Position numbers and translations under genes: made by a program. Under the pieces are notes generated by a model. That model saw only the letters and a list, made by a program, of their open reading frames with translations, was not told where the DNA came from and made no database searches. A stretch of 64,000 nucleotides of DNA from Brachypodius melanocephalos (taxonomy: Eukaryota; Chordata; Aves; Passeriformes; Pycnonotidae): contig VZSR01003371.1 of NCBI GenBank assembly GCA_013398615.1, positions 7,957,724-8,021,723 of the forward strand, in the 5' to 3' direction. Shown piece by piece: positions 49,061 through 60,300 of the stretch (position 1 is the first letter of the stretch; each line of letters begins with the position of its first letter).

Positions 49061-52000
49061 AACAGAAACAATTCTCATTGGTGAAGGATTTCAATAAACT
49101 TTAATAATATCCATATGTACAATAAATATTTCTGGGCCCTCAAGCACTTATATTTCCTTTTGAACTTGTGAACAGAAATTGATTCAAGGTGATAAATTTG
49201 TAATCCATTATGATGGATGGAGCTGCCTTTAAAAAAGAAAAGATAATGGTATATAATTTATGTATTGTCTGTGAGTAGATTTGGAAAAAAATACCTAAAA
49301 GGAAGCCAGATGTAATGAAGTAGAGTAAATAAAGTCAACTGTAATATTAGTTTTTACTGAAGCGAGTGCCACATAATTAGGAGTACAAAGAAATGCAAAT
49401 GATGAAAATATTGCTTTTGGCTACCACAGCTGACCTTGTAGCAACTTGGTTTAAAACAATATATTTATTACATATCTAACATTAATTAAATAAAGTACGA
49501 TATTTGAATTAAATTTTCAAGCTGGAAAAACAAGTGTAGTAAGATTAAACAGAAACATGTGTGAATATCTGAACACAATTGCAAAGTACAGCTTTGCCAT
49601 TAAAAGCTCAGATGCTATAGTTTTGGATAACAGAAAACCACAGCTGCACGTGTGGTAAAATAGCAAATGTTGATTTCTAAATGGTATTTGGCACACTTGC
49701 ATATTTATTCCCCATTGTCTTGTAGTTTTATTAAACACTCTTCTATTAAAATTCAAAACATCAGATTAGCAAATTCTGATGGCAGAGAAGACTGTACTCA
49801 GAGCTCATGGCCAGGGTGCACACAACGTGATGCTGAAATCCTTGCAATGGAAAAAGGACAAATTAAAGATATCCACAAGGGAAAAGGCAAATAGTGTCTT
49901 TCATCCCACCTCTCCCTTTTACCCTGCAGTGACACTGGGTGAGTATTGCCTTGGATAAAGGGAGGCAGTTTGGCCACAGGTTTGAGAGGAGGCAGGTTCT
50001 GCCCTGGACTTATTTGTCCATAATGGAATAATAAAAAGCCTCTGCTAAGGTGACTCAAATGGATCCCTGTCAACACATTATTGGCCACAGAACAGAGGAG
50101 AGTCTATGGGAAAACCCACACCAATTCGAAGGTGTTTTCCAGGTAGATACAACTGGCTTGCTGAATGACTCACTCTGTGAAGAGCAAACACAAAGAGGAC
50201 TTCTCATTTATCTGCCTTCTATAATGCATTATCAAAATAAAAAGTCAAAATAATTCTAGACTGTGTTTTTAACTAAATTATGAGAGATGCCACACATTGG
50301 TGACCTGCAGGAAATGTATTCTTTTCTCATTCTGCAAGGCATTTACAGGTTTTTATGTGAAATACAAGAAAAAGATGTAAAAACCATGAGTAATGTGTAG
50401 CTAGTAAGAGCTAAGAAAAGTGTAGAAAAAGTATTCAATAAGTAGTCAGTGATATAAACCATTACAATGAGCTCTTATATATCTGAAGCCAGATGTTGTT
50501 CCAAATTACATCACTGTAATCCAGAATAGTTCCACTGAAGCCAATGAATCTACTCCAGATGAGAGAAGAATTTTGTCTGCAATCTATTCACTTCAGATCA
50601 GTTTATATCCATATGTCCGTAGTTTACTGTAGTATTTTTTTAAATGAAGAAAATACCTGACATAATCCAGTGATCTCCAGCATGATGTTTGTCTGAAAGA
50701 ACAAGCCTCACTAACAGGTAATTTTCTGCCTATCAAATCTCTTAAATTCACTGACTAGAATCAACAAAGTTCATGTTGAAAGGCAAAGAACAGTAAATCA
50801 TCTCTTCACATATACAGTGGCTGGCCTGAAACCAGAATTCAGAGTTCACTGCTTAAAGGGTGTCCTATTGACCATAGCTGTCAAAGTACAGCAGAAATTA
50901 GAGAAGTTTGCAGCATGTCACAACCCTCTGCCTTGTACATAAAGCATATTTAGATCTATAAAGAAGTGCAATTGTAGTAGATCTGCTTTTTAAGTACAGG
51001 TGCATGAATGATGGACAATGACAGGACTTTGTAGATGGCTCCCTTCCGTGTCAATTTTGTGGCACAGCAGAAATTCATAATTCAGACCACTGCAAGATTT
51101 ATTTCATCTAGAGAAAGTGAAAATAAAAAGGGTACAGATTACAGGAAATCAACTACTTTTCAAGTGTATCTTGAATATTCCCAATGGTAAGTAAAGGTAT
51201 GTTTGGTGTATATGAACAAAATTATTTTCTCCCTGATTTACTCATAGATAAACACCACGATGCAAAAAGTAATTTTCTTTGCTTTGACCCAGCAGGTGTG
51301 ACAGTTTAGTAGGAGCAGAGATATAGTAGGGGGTTTAGAGTACCTTTCTCTCCTGATTGATTCATGATGGTCAGATGTCTTCAAAAGATTAAAGGCTTGT
51401 AGAATACAAAACCTGGGGTGGTAGTTTTTATCTCTTTCTTGAGGAAGTTCAGACTTCTGATTCAAGAGGATGCGTAGGTTTTATCCACTCAAAAACATCA
51501 GCTCATCTTGTGACTATAACTATGTAAATGACCAAGAACCACCTTTTGTAAGACCTACTTATATTGGTAAATGCACTCACTCACCTAAGAGTGCAGGTAT
51601 TTGCATGGAAGTGTTCGAATATGTGTCTGGGAAATGGAAAATGTGTGCGATTTTTTTACATCTTCAGAGATAATTTGAATTCACAAAGACGAGTGGCCAT
51701 GCAAAGCCACGTTCATCCTCCCACTACTGTTTAGCCATTAGGGTTGAAGACCTCTGTGTCCTTCATTGACAGTGTTTTTAAGATACCCCAAATTTAAGGC
51801 TCTTACCAAACCAAGAGAAGACTAAGTGGAAATAATCGTTTTTACAATACAGTGGCAGAGACATAACGTGGAAGAGAAATACCGGATATTTTGTCCTTTT
51901 GCCCTTGTTCTTTGGTCCTTTGGTGATTTTCCAGCTGTTCTGAAATGCTGGCTACATTTTAGAGCTGTCAATGGGAATAGTCCTGGGAGCAGAGCCCAGT

Positions 52001-55000
52001 TCCATCTTTCCAGCTGAGTACCAAAGCCATGAGTCTGTGCAATCCAATTCCCTTTAGCTTGCCCTCCTGCTGATCCTTTGGCTTTAGCACACCAGTGAAA
52101 ACAATGGTTTTACTTCAGTAGAACTGTGACTATCCTGCCACCCAGCCCAGGCAACCACCTGGGAGTTTGCCTCTTTCTGTCAAAAAATGGGCTTGGATTT
52201 CCTCAGGGTAAGAAGGTTCTTGATCCTTAATTTGCCACTCCATTGACTAGAACTGTTTAGTGAAGATAAGCATTTCTAGAGGGATTTCCAAGGGAACACG
52301 CCCACAGCTGTTGCCTTTGGTCCTGATCTCGGTACTGGCCATGTGCGAATTTGCTCAGGATATACCAAACCTCAGATCCCTTCTAGGACACAGGTCCTTA
52401 TGTAACAAGGCCCAACAGCTTGAGTTCCGTGCCATGAAATGCCACACACCTGCCCATCTCTGCTCTCTAACATCTGCTCATGCAGACTGAAACACGTTTC
52501 CACAAAGGCCTGACCAGCCGAGGCACTTGCTGGTCTAACATGGAAGTGTCAAGCAAAGTTAAGCATTTCTGGGATTAAGAACTGCTAAAGCTGATCATTT
52601 CAGCTGCTCTCTGAGGACCTGCATGGCACAGAAATGGTTCTTTGGTAGTCTCCAGGGTGCTCTTTCAGGTGCCCTCTGGAGTTGTGAGCTGCAATACTCC
52701 ATGATCTTCCAGCTGACACCTTATCAGAGCCACCACCAATCACCTCCTGCTCCCTGGTTTTCATGGGGAGAAAGATAATAACTACACTCCAGGTGGGAAC
52801 TTTGGTACACATGGATAGTTAAGAGTCTGAGAAGGAGGACTCCCATCCCAGCTGACTTCTGAGTATTTAAACAGCAGTCAGAGAGAGTTACTGGGGGTCC
52901 ATTTCCCCAGTGGTATTAAGTGAAGATTGTTCCTCTAATCTCTGAGTGCCAAGATGATTGTCTGAGGGGAATTTTCTGCAAGATGTCCATCTTTATTAAA
53001 ATAGTACTATAATACAAGATGGAATTCACAGAGCATTTTGCACAACTGCAGATATTATCTTAAGCATGGGCTATTACTTTTCCTTTCCCTAGTTTTGTGG
53101 TTTGCAAGGCTCACGGTCAATTTATCTTCCTGCAGAGCACAGATAATTCCTTTTGATTTGAGGGGAGTTACACGTGACACATAAAGGAGAACAGGAACTT
53201 CACATTTTCTTTTAAAAACAAGCAAATAAAGACGGAACAGGGGGTTCAGTTTTACAGTGAAAATTAATTGAGTTGTGGTGTTATTTAGCAAAAACAACAC
53301 AACACTTTTAAAACTGTGATGAATTATTCTTTTTAATTCTATTCTACTGAAAATGATAGGATTCTTAAAAACCCATATATAAACATCCTGTGCATTTCAC
53401 TGCTTTGTTCTGCAAAGTTGTGCTGTCCAGCTTCATCTTTTTGTCAATACATGGTGCCAACAATGTTCAGTGGTAGGAAACAATATTGAAAGCTGCTGTT
53501 GAAACTGGATCTACTGGGAGTGTTGACTCCAGCTGATATTATGATGGGGCCCTGCCACACTGCCACTCAGCAACCTCTCTCTGTGGAGATTTTCATCAGT
53601 TTTACATGCTGTAAATTTCAGCTTCAAACTGATTCTCATCTCTATCAGAACAGTGAATTTTTTTACCTACCAGTTACTAACTAGAGGGAATAAAGACAAG
53701 TGAAATTACCTCCCTCCAACTCTGTGAATGTCCTTTTAGAATAAATAAAAAGCATGAACAAAATGCATGAGTCACACAGAGCCTGATGTAACTACCAGTG
53801 ACAACTGAAACACATATGCTTTATTACATGATGCTGTTAAATAGCAGGAGAAAGTTCCAAATTTTTAGGACTCATGAAAGTTGGAGAAACCAGAAAGTCC
53901 TTCAGGGAAGAACTTCTAAATATTTTAAAGGTGTAAAAGAAATCAGAATGGTGAAAGAGAAAGCAAAAGAATGAGGCCAACATATTTTTGCAGCACATTG
54001 AAATTTTTCTTTCTCTTAGGGGATTTTTATATTTTTTATTATTTTCTACCCATAAGCAATCTAGCATACTGTTTGTTTGGCTAAATATTTCACTGCATAT
54101 ATACTTCAGAGTTACTTTTACCTATGTATTTTCTGCTTCATAGAAAAACCCATCATTGACCTTGTGGCTGAAGGTAAGGGTAAAAAACCCTTACATGTAG
54201 ATTAAAAAATATCTAACACACTAAGGTCAAGTATTTTAAGTAATTTATCCACATTTCAGAGCAAAATCTACTGTGGGTTTGTTTTTTTTTTTTTTTTTCA
54301 GAAATTTGTACATATCTTCTATATATAAGTAAATTTTAAACTAATGTATATTGGCTTGAAATTAACACCTTGGCTTTTCAATCAATATGACCACAGTAAA
54401 GTATCTGATAGGTAAATAAGGTCTTTTACCTCATCCATGGCCACTTTGATTTCTGTGTGTTTTTTACTCTCATAGCTGAAATATATCTGAGATGCTTATA
54501 TTGAGTTCAATTTGAAGACAAGAACACTCATTGTCTTCAGTAAAGACCATGGATTTTTCTTTTCCTAAAGGAAATTTGTATAGATAAAGTCATGTGGATG
54601 GCAATCCTGGTTTTCAGTCTGATTGATGAGGACTGATGTGCACAGCTATGTGCATCTACTTTGTGTGCTTTGAGTTTTAAATCTCTTTGGAGAGTGTTGT
54701 GTCTGTTTCCTATGAGTGCTCATTCTCTCACTCTTTCTCAAAACAATGTGAATTGTTAATAAATCAGCTGATAAATTGTGCTCAGTAATATGCAGAATAT
54801 ATCCTAGGCAGGCAAGATCAGTCAAACTTTTGGAAGTGAACTGAAAACAGATTTCTGTTGTTGGTATATTGGAGCAGCTCTGGGGTGTCCAAACACAAGG
54901 AATTACTGTCATTTCAGGCATGGAAATTCCCAGTAGGCTGGCTGCTCTTCAGAACGATGTGTGTTAGATAACACAAAGCATCCTCTAATGTTCTGGGTAT

Positions 55001-55238
55001 ATGTGCTTGGTAAAGCCTGCACTTAAGCGTCTTTATGTCAGTCGTGCCATGGACTAAGACATGGAAAGTGAGATCAGATGGTGACTGGGAAGTTGCACAT
55101 CATCCCTTGCTGTGGTGACTCAGCCAGGTCAAGAGATGTGTACACAAAAGGCCCCTTTTTTTTTTCCATCCTTGATGGAAAATGACTGAAAAGAGGATTT
55201 TCTTTTCTTATGTATGTCTACTGCATGAAACATTCAGT
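49061..55238. other. Gene-free unique sequence
   Basis: No gene or repeat family is recognised. About 49,200-49,520 is very AT-rich with repeated ATTA/TAAT cores. T17 lies at 54,282-54,298. The open frames here are short, lie on both strands and have no motif. Confidence 0.65.
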
Positions 55239-55665
55239 AGCATGGAAGAAAAAGAATATTTCAGTTGGAAGAGACCAAAAATCATTATCCAGTCCTACTG
55301 CTTGACCAAATCAAGGCTGAGCTGAGGGTAAAACACGTTGTTAAAGATTTTGTCCAAATGTCTCTGAAGCACAAACAGGTCTGAGGCATCAACCAGCCCT
55401 CTAAGAAGCCTGTTCCAGTTTGTTCAGTCTCTTAGTATGGAAAAGCTTCCCACTGTCCAGCCTAAACCTTCCCTGGTGCAGCTTTGAGCCATTGCCACAG
55501 TCCTGTCACTGGATTGTGACAGAGAAGGGAGAAGAGGTACCTCCCCCTCTGCTTTCCCTGCTGCAGAGAGGAATGAGGTCACCCTCGAAATTGTTAGCGT
55601 TTTTCTGGTGTAAACATACTAGTGCAAAGAATCTGCCACAATCTTTTCTTACTAAGCATCTCCAA
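55239..55665 (-). mobile_element. CR1 LINE fragment (older subfamily type)
   Basis: The plus strand is the reverse complement of a CR1 3' region of a subfamily different from the other copies. It runs from the decayed terminal repeat (AGCATGGAAGAAAAAGAATA) and TTTCAGTTGGAAGAGACC through AAGCCTGTTCCAGTTTGTTC, GTCCAGCCTAAACCTTCCCT, GGTGCAGCTTTGAGCCATTG and GAATGAGGTCACCCTCG. A weaker tail reaches about 55,665. The sections are colinear with the CR1 consensus as I know it. No reading frame is preserved. The subfamily name is not claimed. Confidence 0.9.
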
Positions 55666-56213
55666 AAAGCATTGTGTTGTGTTTTGGGAGTTTTCAATAA
55701 AAGGATTTCAAGTGAGGGAATGTAAACAGAATTTATCATGGAATGATAGCACCAAAGGGAATAGCTGTGAACAGACTGGAAGAAAATTTATGTATGTGAC
55801 ATTGTCTGTGTAAAACTGGCACATATTGTAATAATCATTATTTGAATTATTCTTTTCCTTTCTACTCGACAGGCCTATCCATTATGAAAATTGTTATTGT
55901 TTCAATGAGAATACAAGTTGTTCTGAGCTTTTGGAAGCAGATTATAACTATTGTTGCCGGGTCCTAAAATGCCTATTGGGTATTGCTATTTTATTCAGCA
56001 AATAAAAAGTTTAAAGCAATAATTGTTATTTGTTAGAATGAACATACTTGAATCAGTTCTTGTCCCTATAGTGCAAAGCCTTTTAGTTAGCATTTTCTAT
56101 TCCTAACTGCTACCAATATTTGCCAGCTGAAAATGCTTTAGCAGTCAGGATATGAAAATGAGAGATATCATAAATCAGTGATGAAGGAATATTAAATAGA
56201 AATCATTAAAAAA

Positions 56214-56316
56214 ACATAGAATGGTTTGAGTTGGCAGGGACCTTAGAGATGATCTAGTCCCAGCCCCCTGCCATGGGCAGGGACATCCTCCACTAGACCA
56301 GGTTGCTGAAAGCACC
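56214..56316 (-). mobile_element. CR1 LINE 3'-end stub
   Basis: ACATAGAATGGTTTGAGTTG begins the reverse complement of a CR1 3' terminus. It is followed by CAGGGACCTTAGAGATGATC, CCCTGCCATGGGCAGGGACA and CACTAGACCAGGTTGCTGAA, ending near 56,316. About 100 bp is well preserved, more similar to the consensus than the copy at 55.2 kb, suggesting a younger insertion. Confidence 0.95.
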
Positions 56317-56745
56317 AGAAGTAGTTTATTTTGAACTGCTATTATTTTTGCCATCTGTAAGAAACAAATGTGGGATTTGTAACATCCCAAACCACCAGTA
56401 CTGAAATTAAATACCAGACTCTTTAAAGTAGGCCAGGCTGCTCTGCAGCTGAGGCATACTGAGTTGCTGGTAATGGATACTACTGAACACAGTATTGTAG
56501 GTGGTATTAGCTGATTTAACTCTAGATTATTATTAGCTCTTCTTGATGGGAGAGCTCTGTGGCGTAATATCTTTGAGTATTTTGGTTCTTAGGGCTTTCC
56601 ACTTGAGCTGGAAAACCATCTGGGCAGAGCTCTTGCCATGGTCTAAGGAAGCTTCCCACATAGGAAGTGAGAATTGCCAGACCTTTGAAGTCTTTTTGCT
56701 TATAAAGACAGCAAAACATTCCCTCTCTGAAGTCGTTCAAGGAGG

Positions 56746-56853
56746 CTTCTCTCCTCTCTCCTCTCTCCTCTCTCCTCTCTTCTCTCTTCCCTCTTCTCTT
56801 CTCCTCTTCTCTCTTTTCCTTCCTTTTCATTTCCTTTCTTCTTTCTTTCTTTC
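56746..56853 (+). repeat. Polypyrimidine tract with CCTCTCT heptamer repeats
   Basis: From 56,746 to 56,828 every base on the plus strand is C or T. One A at 56,829 is followed by a further pure pyrimidine run to 56,853. The left part is a tandem array of CCTCTCT heptamers, the right part TTTC-rich. Long polypurine-polypyrimidine tracts can form triplex (H-DNA). Open frames through it on either strand encode only Arg/Glu- or Ser/Leu-rich low complexity and are not genes. Confidence 0.95.
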
Positions 56854-57154
56854 ATGAATAAGTGAGCCATTCCAACAGAATTAAAGGAAATTAATTGCAC
56901 ATGGTATTAAACTGGAGAAGGTCAGCTCAAGGAATTTTCAATTTCAAGACACCAACCTTCCAATCACTGTACCTGGATCTCACTGCACTTGAAGTTCAGT
57001 TTCATAACTGTCTGATAATGCTCAATCTGAAAATTGGAGAAGAGGGAACAAAGAAGAGGCAAACAGATTTTTCTCAGTGGTATCTAGTGTAGAAAGAGGC
57101 ACAAACTGAAACACATGAAATTCCATTTAAATGTAAAAAAAAAAAGGTCAAAAA

Positions 57155-57330
57155 CTGTTGCAGGTTGCCCACAGAGGTTGTGGAGTCCCTCTCCTTGGAC
57201 ATATTCAAAACCTGACTAGCCATGGTCCAGGGCAACCTCCTGTAGTTATCTTGAGGAGGGCCCTTGGACTAGATGATCTCCAGAGGTCCCTGACAAACCC
57301 AGCCCTTCTGTGCCCCAGTGTGCAGTGGAA
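57155..57330 (+). mobile_element. CR1 LINE 3' fragment, sense orientation
   Basis: This is the only CR1 copy in the window in sense orientation. From 57,165 the frame reads LPTEVVESLSLDIFKT, the C-terminal part of the CR1 reverse-transcriptase protein, and then meets TGA at 57,213-57,215 where active copies usually have CGA (Arg). That is consistent with CpG deamination. The 3' part contains GGACTAGATGATCTCCAGAG and ends in a CCCTTCTGTGCCCC terminal-repeat remnant near 57,325. A preceding A11 run at 57,135-57,145 is probably unrelated. Confidence 0.93.
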
Positions 57331-60300
57331 TACTTTTGAAACCCAACCTGGGATTAACCATAGTTAATTTTTTTCTGTATGTCTGGCACTATTTTTCTCA
57401 CTTTTCTTTCTTCTTGCTAGTGAGAGCAGCAAAACACCTGTGTTTAGAGTGAGATGAAATGAATCTTAGGGATGAAAAACGGATTTCTGGTCACTCATGG
57501 AAAATCTTCTAGGAGGCAGACAGAGCAAATGTCATTCTGCAGAACCCTGTTTCTGATGTAATGAATCTATGCATGACAATAATTATTTTACTATATTTAT
57601 AGCTGTCAGGCTATAACCAATTCTAAGGTACTTATTTTAAAAAGAACACCATCTCAAATGTATCCATATGAATATGGACATGTTTTTTACCTATTCACAC
57701 TCATAGAGATCTACTTCATAAATGCTCCTTTTATCTAGTTAAAGAACAGTGGAATATTGTTTGTCAAGAGCAGAGATAACACCATCCAACATGTATAATC
57801 ACTGCTCAGACCGCAATATTTCCTTGCAAGTGTGTACTGAAACTTGTCTTTCATTTTTTGTTTTGCTTTCTGAGGCTTAAAAGTTTGCTTTAGGAGTGAT
57901 TTTCACATCCTGTATTTTTGGTGGAAATGTTTTCCAGAGTCTTTTTAAAATATCTTGTCTAATAAAAAGTTTCTTTTGCCTCAATATATTTTATTAGTTA
58001 CTAGTTAAGCATACCCACAACAACAAAAACACCAAAAAATACAGGGTTTTGTCATTTAGCTACTTTGAGACAAAAATGTGAAAATTAATATATTTATCAA
58101 TTTCTTTTAAAAGAAGCCTTCAACACTATTTCTAAGTTGACAGAAGTTTTGTTCCAGGTACTTTGAAGTCAGAAAACCGTAGCTGTTAAAAATGGAAGCA
58201 TCATAAAATCATAATATGAAAAATATTTTTCATAGGGAAAAGGTTATTTAGGTTTTTCAAATCAACTGGATGAAAGCAAGCAGCCAGATTTATAGTCTGG
58301 TATCACAATTCTATCTGCTGGGTCTTTACTACTAAAAATAGGATATGAGTACTTTATAAGTTGCATTTAATTCCAGTGCACCATATCACTCTTAGAGCTT
58401 CACACAGATTGCACTGAAGCAGGAACTGGGGTAGAATATGTCAGGAAAATATCAGGGGAAATTCATTCCTTTGTTGTTATTGGTATCAGCTGCTGGCAGT
58501 GTGAAATCCTCAGGGGAAGATGTACCCTCAAGGTCTCATGTTGTATTATTATACACAACACACAGGTACATTAGTTACACTGTCTTTCTTCCACACTCAC
58601 CGTGTGGTATTCGAATACCAATTAGCATTCTACATTAAACAGGGAGCATCCTGGGGCTGCCTGTGTTTAATTATTTTAGTGTGCCATTCTGTCTGATTAT
58701 ATGTCTAGCTGTTCAATTTACCTTGTGACATATTCTGTATGAAAGGGTTTAGTGAAGGTGATCTTGAAATTAAACACCATCCCTGTGGGTAGCAGTGCTG
58801 TAATGGGGATGACAGCAGCAGACATCATCATCTCCTCCTCTTTCAGCAGCTGTGCTTCTGAGTACTTGTACTGTCCTTGTGTCATTTCTGTGGTTCTCTG
58901 CTCAAATCTCCTAACAGGGTATTTGATCATTTGGAGTCTTCTGGTTTTACTTTTCCTGCTTTTGAAATCCAAATTGCATGTAGCAATGGAGCCTTGTACT
59001 CATGCACCAGTACTGACGGCCAGTACCTCTCTTTGGAAAACCAGTCTAGTACCTCTAAATCTTCATCACAGACTTCAGATTCGGGATGATAACATTCATT
59101 ACAGATAGCCTGGGTTACAGCATTCTCTTGTCTTGCCCTGAGCTGGGGGTGTAGAACCTGTGACACACCACAGGTATGTCAGAGCTACTGCTGCAGGTGG
59201 GCATGTGGAGAAAATAACACTGAGAAAGGAAACTAGGAAGGGTTTATGGAACAGAAACACAGAGAATTTGTATTATGCTGCTCTTGCTTAGAATGCTTAA
59301 TTAGAGATGATCTCCATATTAATATAATAAATCCATTTCCCTAATGATCCTTTGTATATAGCTTGAAAAAGTCCTCAACAGCCAGCGGGGGAAATGCCAG
59401 TGCTCAGTAGCACCTCCAAAAAGTGGTCCTTAAGGGCATGTCTCCATCAATGTCAGACTAACTGAGTCTGTGCTCAGAACAGGCTGGACTTGGAGCAGCT
59501 GCATCTTAGGCACCAGCATCACCAACCCAGGCTGTGGGCGGGATGAAGGGGATTACAGAGGAAGGGTCCATGCTGGCCTCCCCTGAGCCACTCAGACTCA
59601 CCTCTGGGGCCTCAGGGATGCTTTCCCATCAGAACATTTCTCCACTTCCCCCAAATCTGTGGGAACATGATAATTCTAACAAAACTTGCCTTAGTTACTT
59701 TCTGCCACCTTTCTGAAATCAGCCATCCTCTTCCTTCCCTGGCAGGCTGGTTATAGAGCTAAGGAGCCCAGAGTACCACATTTCAAAGGCTGGCAACAGA
59801 GAATATCAGGATGTGCATTCCATGGGCAATGCAACCAGAAACATCATTGTCTAGATCCCATATTTCTGAGGGAATTCCTAATGCCTGTTAAACAATTTTT
59901 AGATTAGAGTGAAACACTTATTGCAAAGAGAATGGGTTTTTTATTAATTTTAAAAATAATGTTATAGAATACCATTAGCATAATAGAAAATAGTTTTTAT
60001 TCCCTTACCCTCTCCATCACCCACACCTACACACAGAGTTTAGAAAGAATATTTTTTACATTCTTAAATGTGTTTGTAGAGGGAAAATTATCTTCCTGAC
60101 CTATCCCCAAAGGAGGCAGACATAAATCTCAGTACTGGCCCTCTGTGGCTGGTTTGATGGTTTATACTGATTCTGTCCTGGAGGTGACATTGGGGTTGCT
60201 CTCAATGAGGCAGAGGTGGGACATGCAGCAATTTTTCACCGTTGAAGATACGTCTTAGGAAAGTGCATTCTGGCAGACTGAGAACTGGGTGTGCACCCAG

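Noticed and set aside
56522..56900. Arg/Glu-rich and Ser/Leu-rich open frames through the polypyrimidine tract
   Set aside because: They are translations of simple-sequence DNA; absence of stops follows from the base composition.
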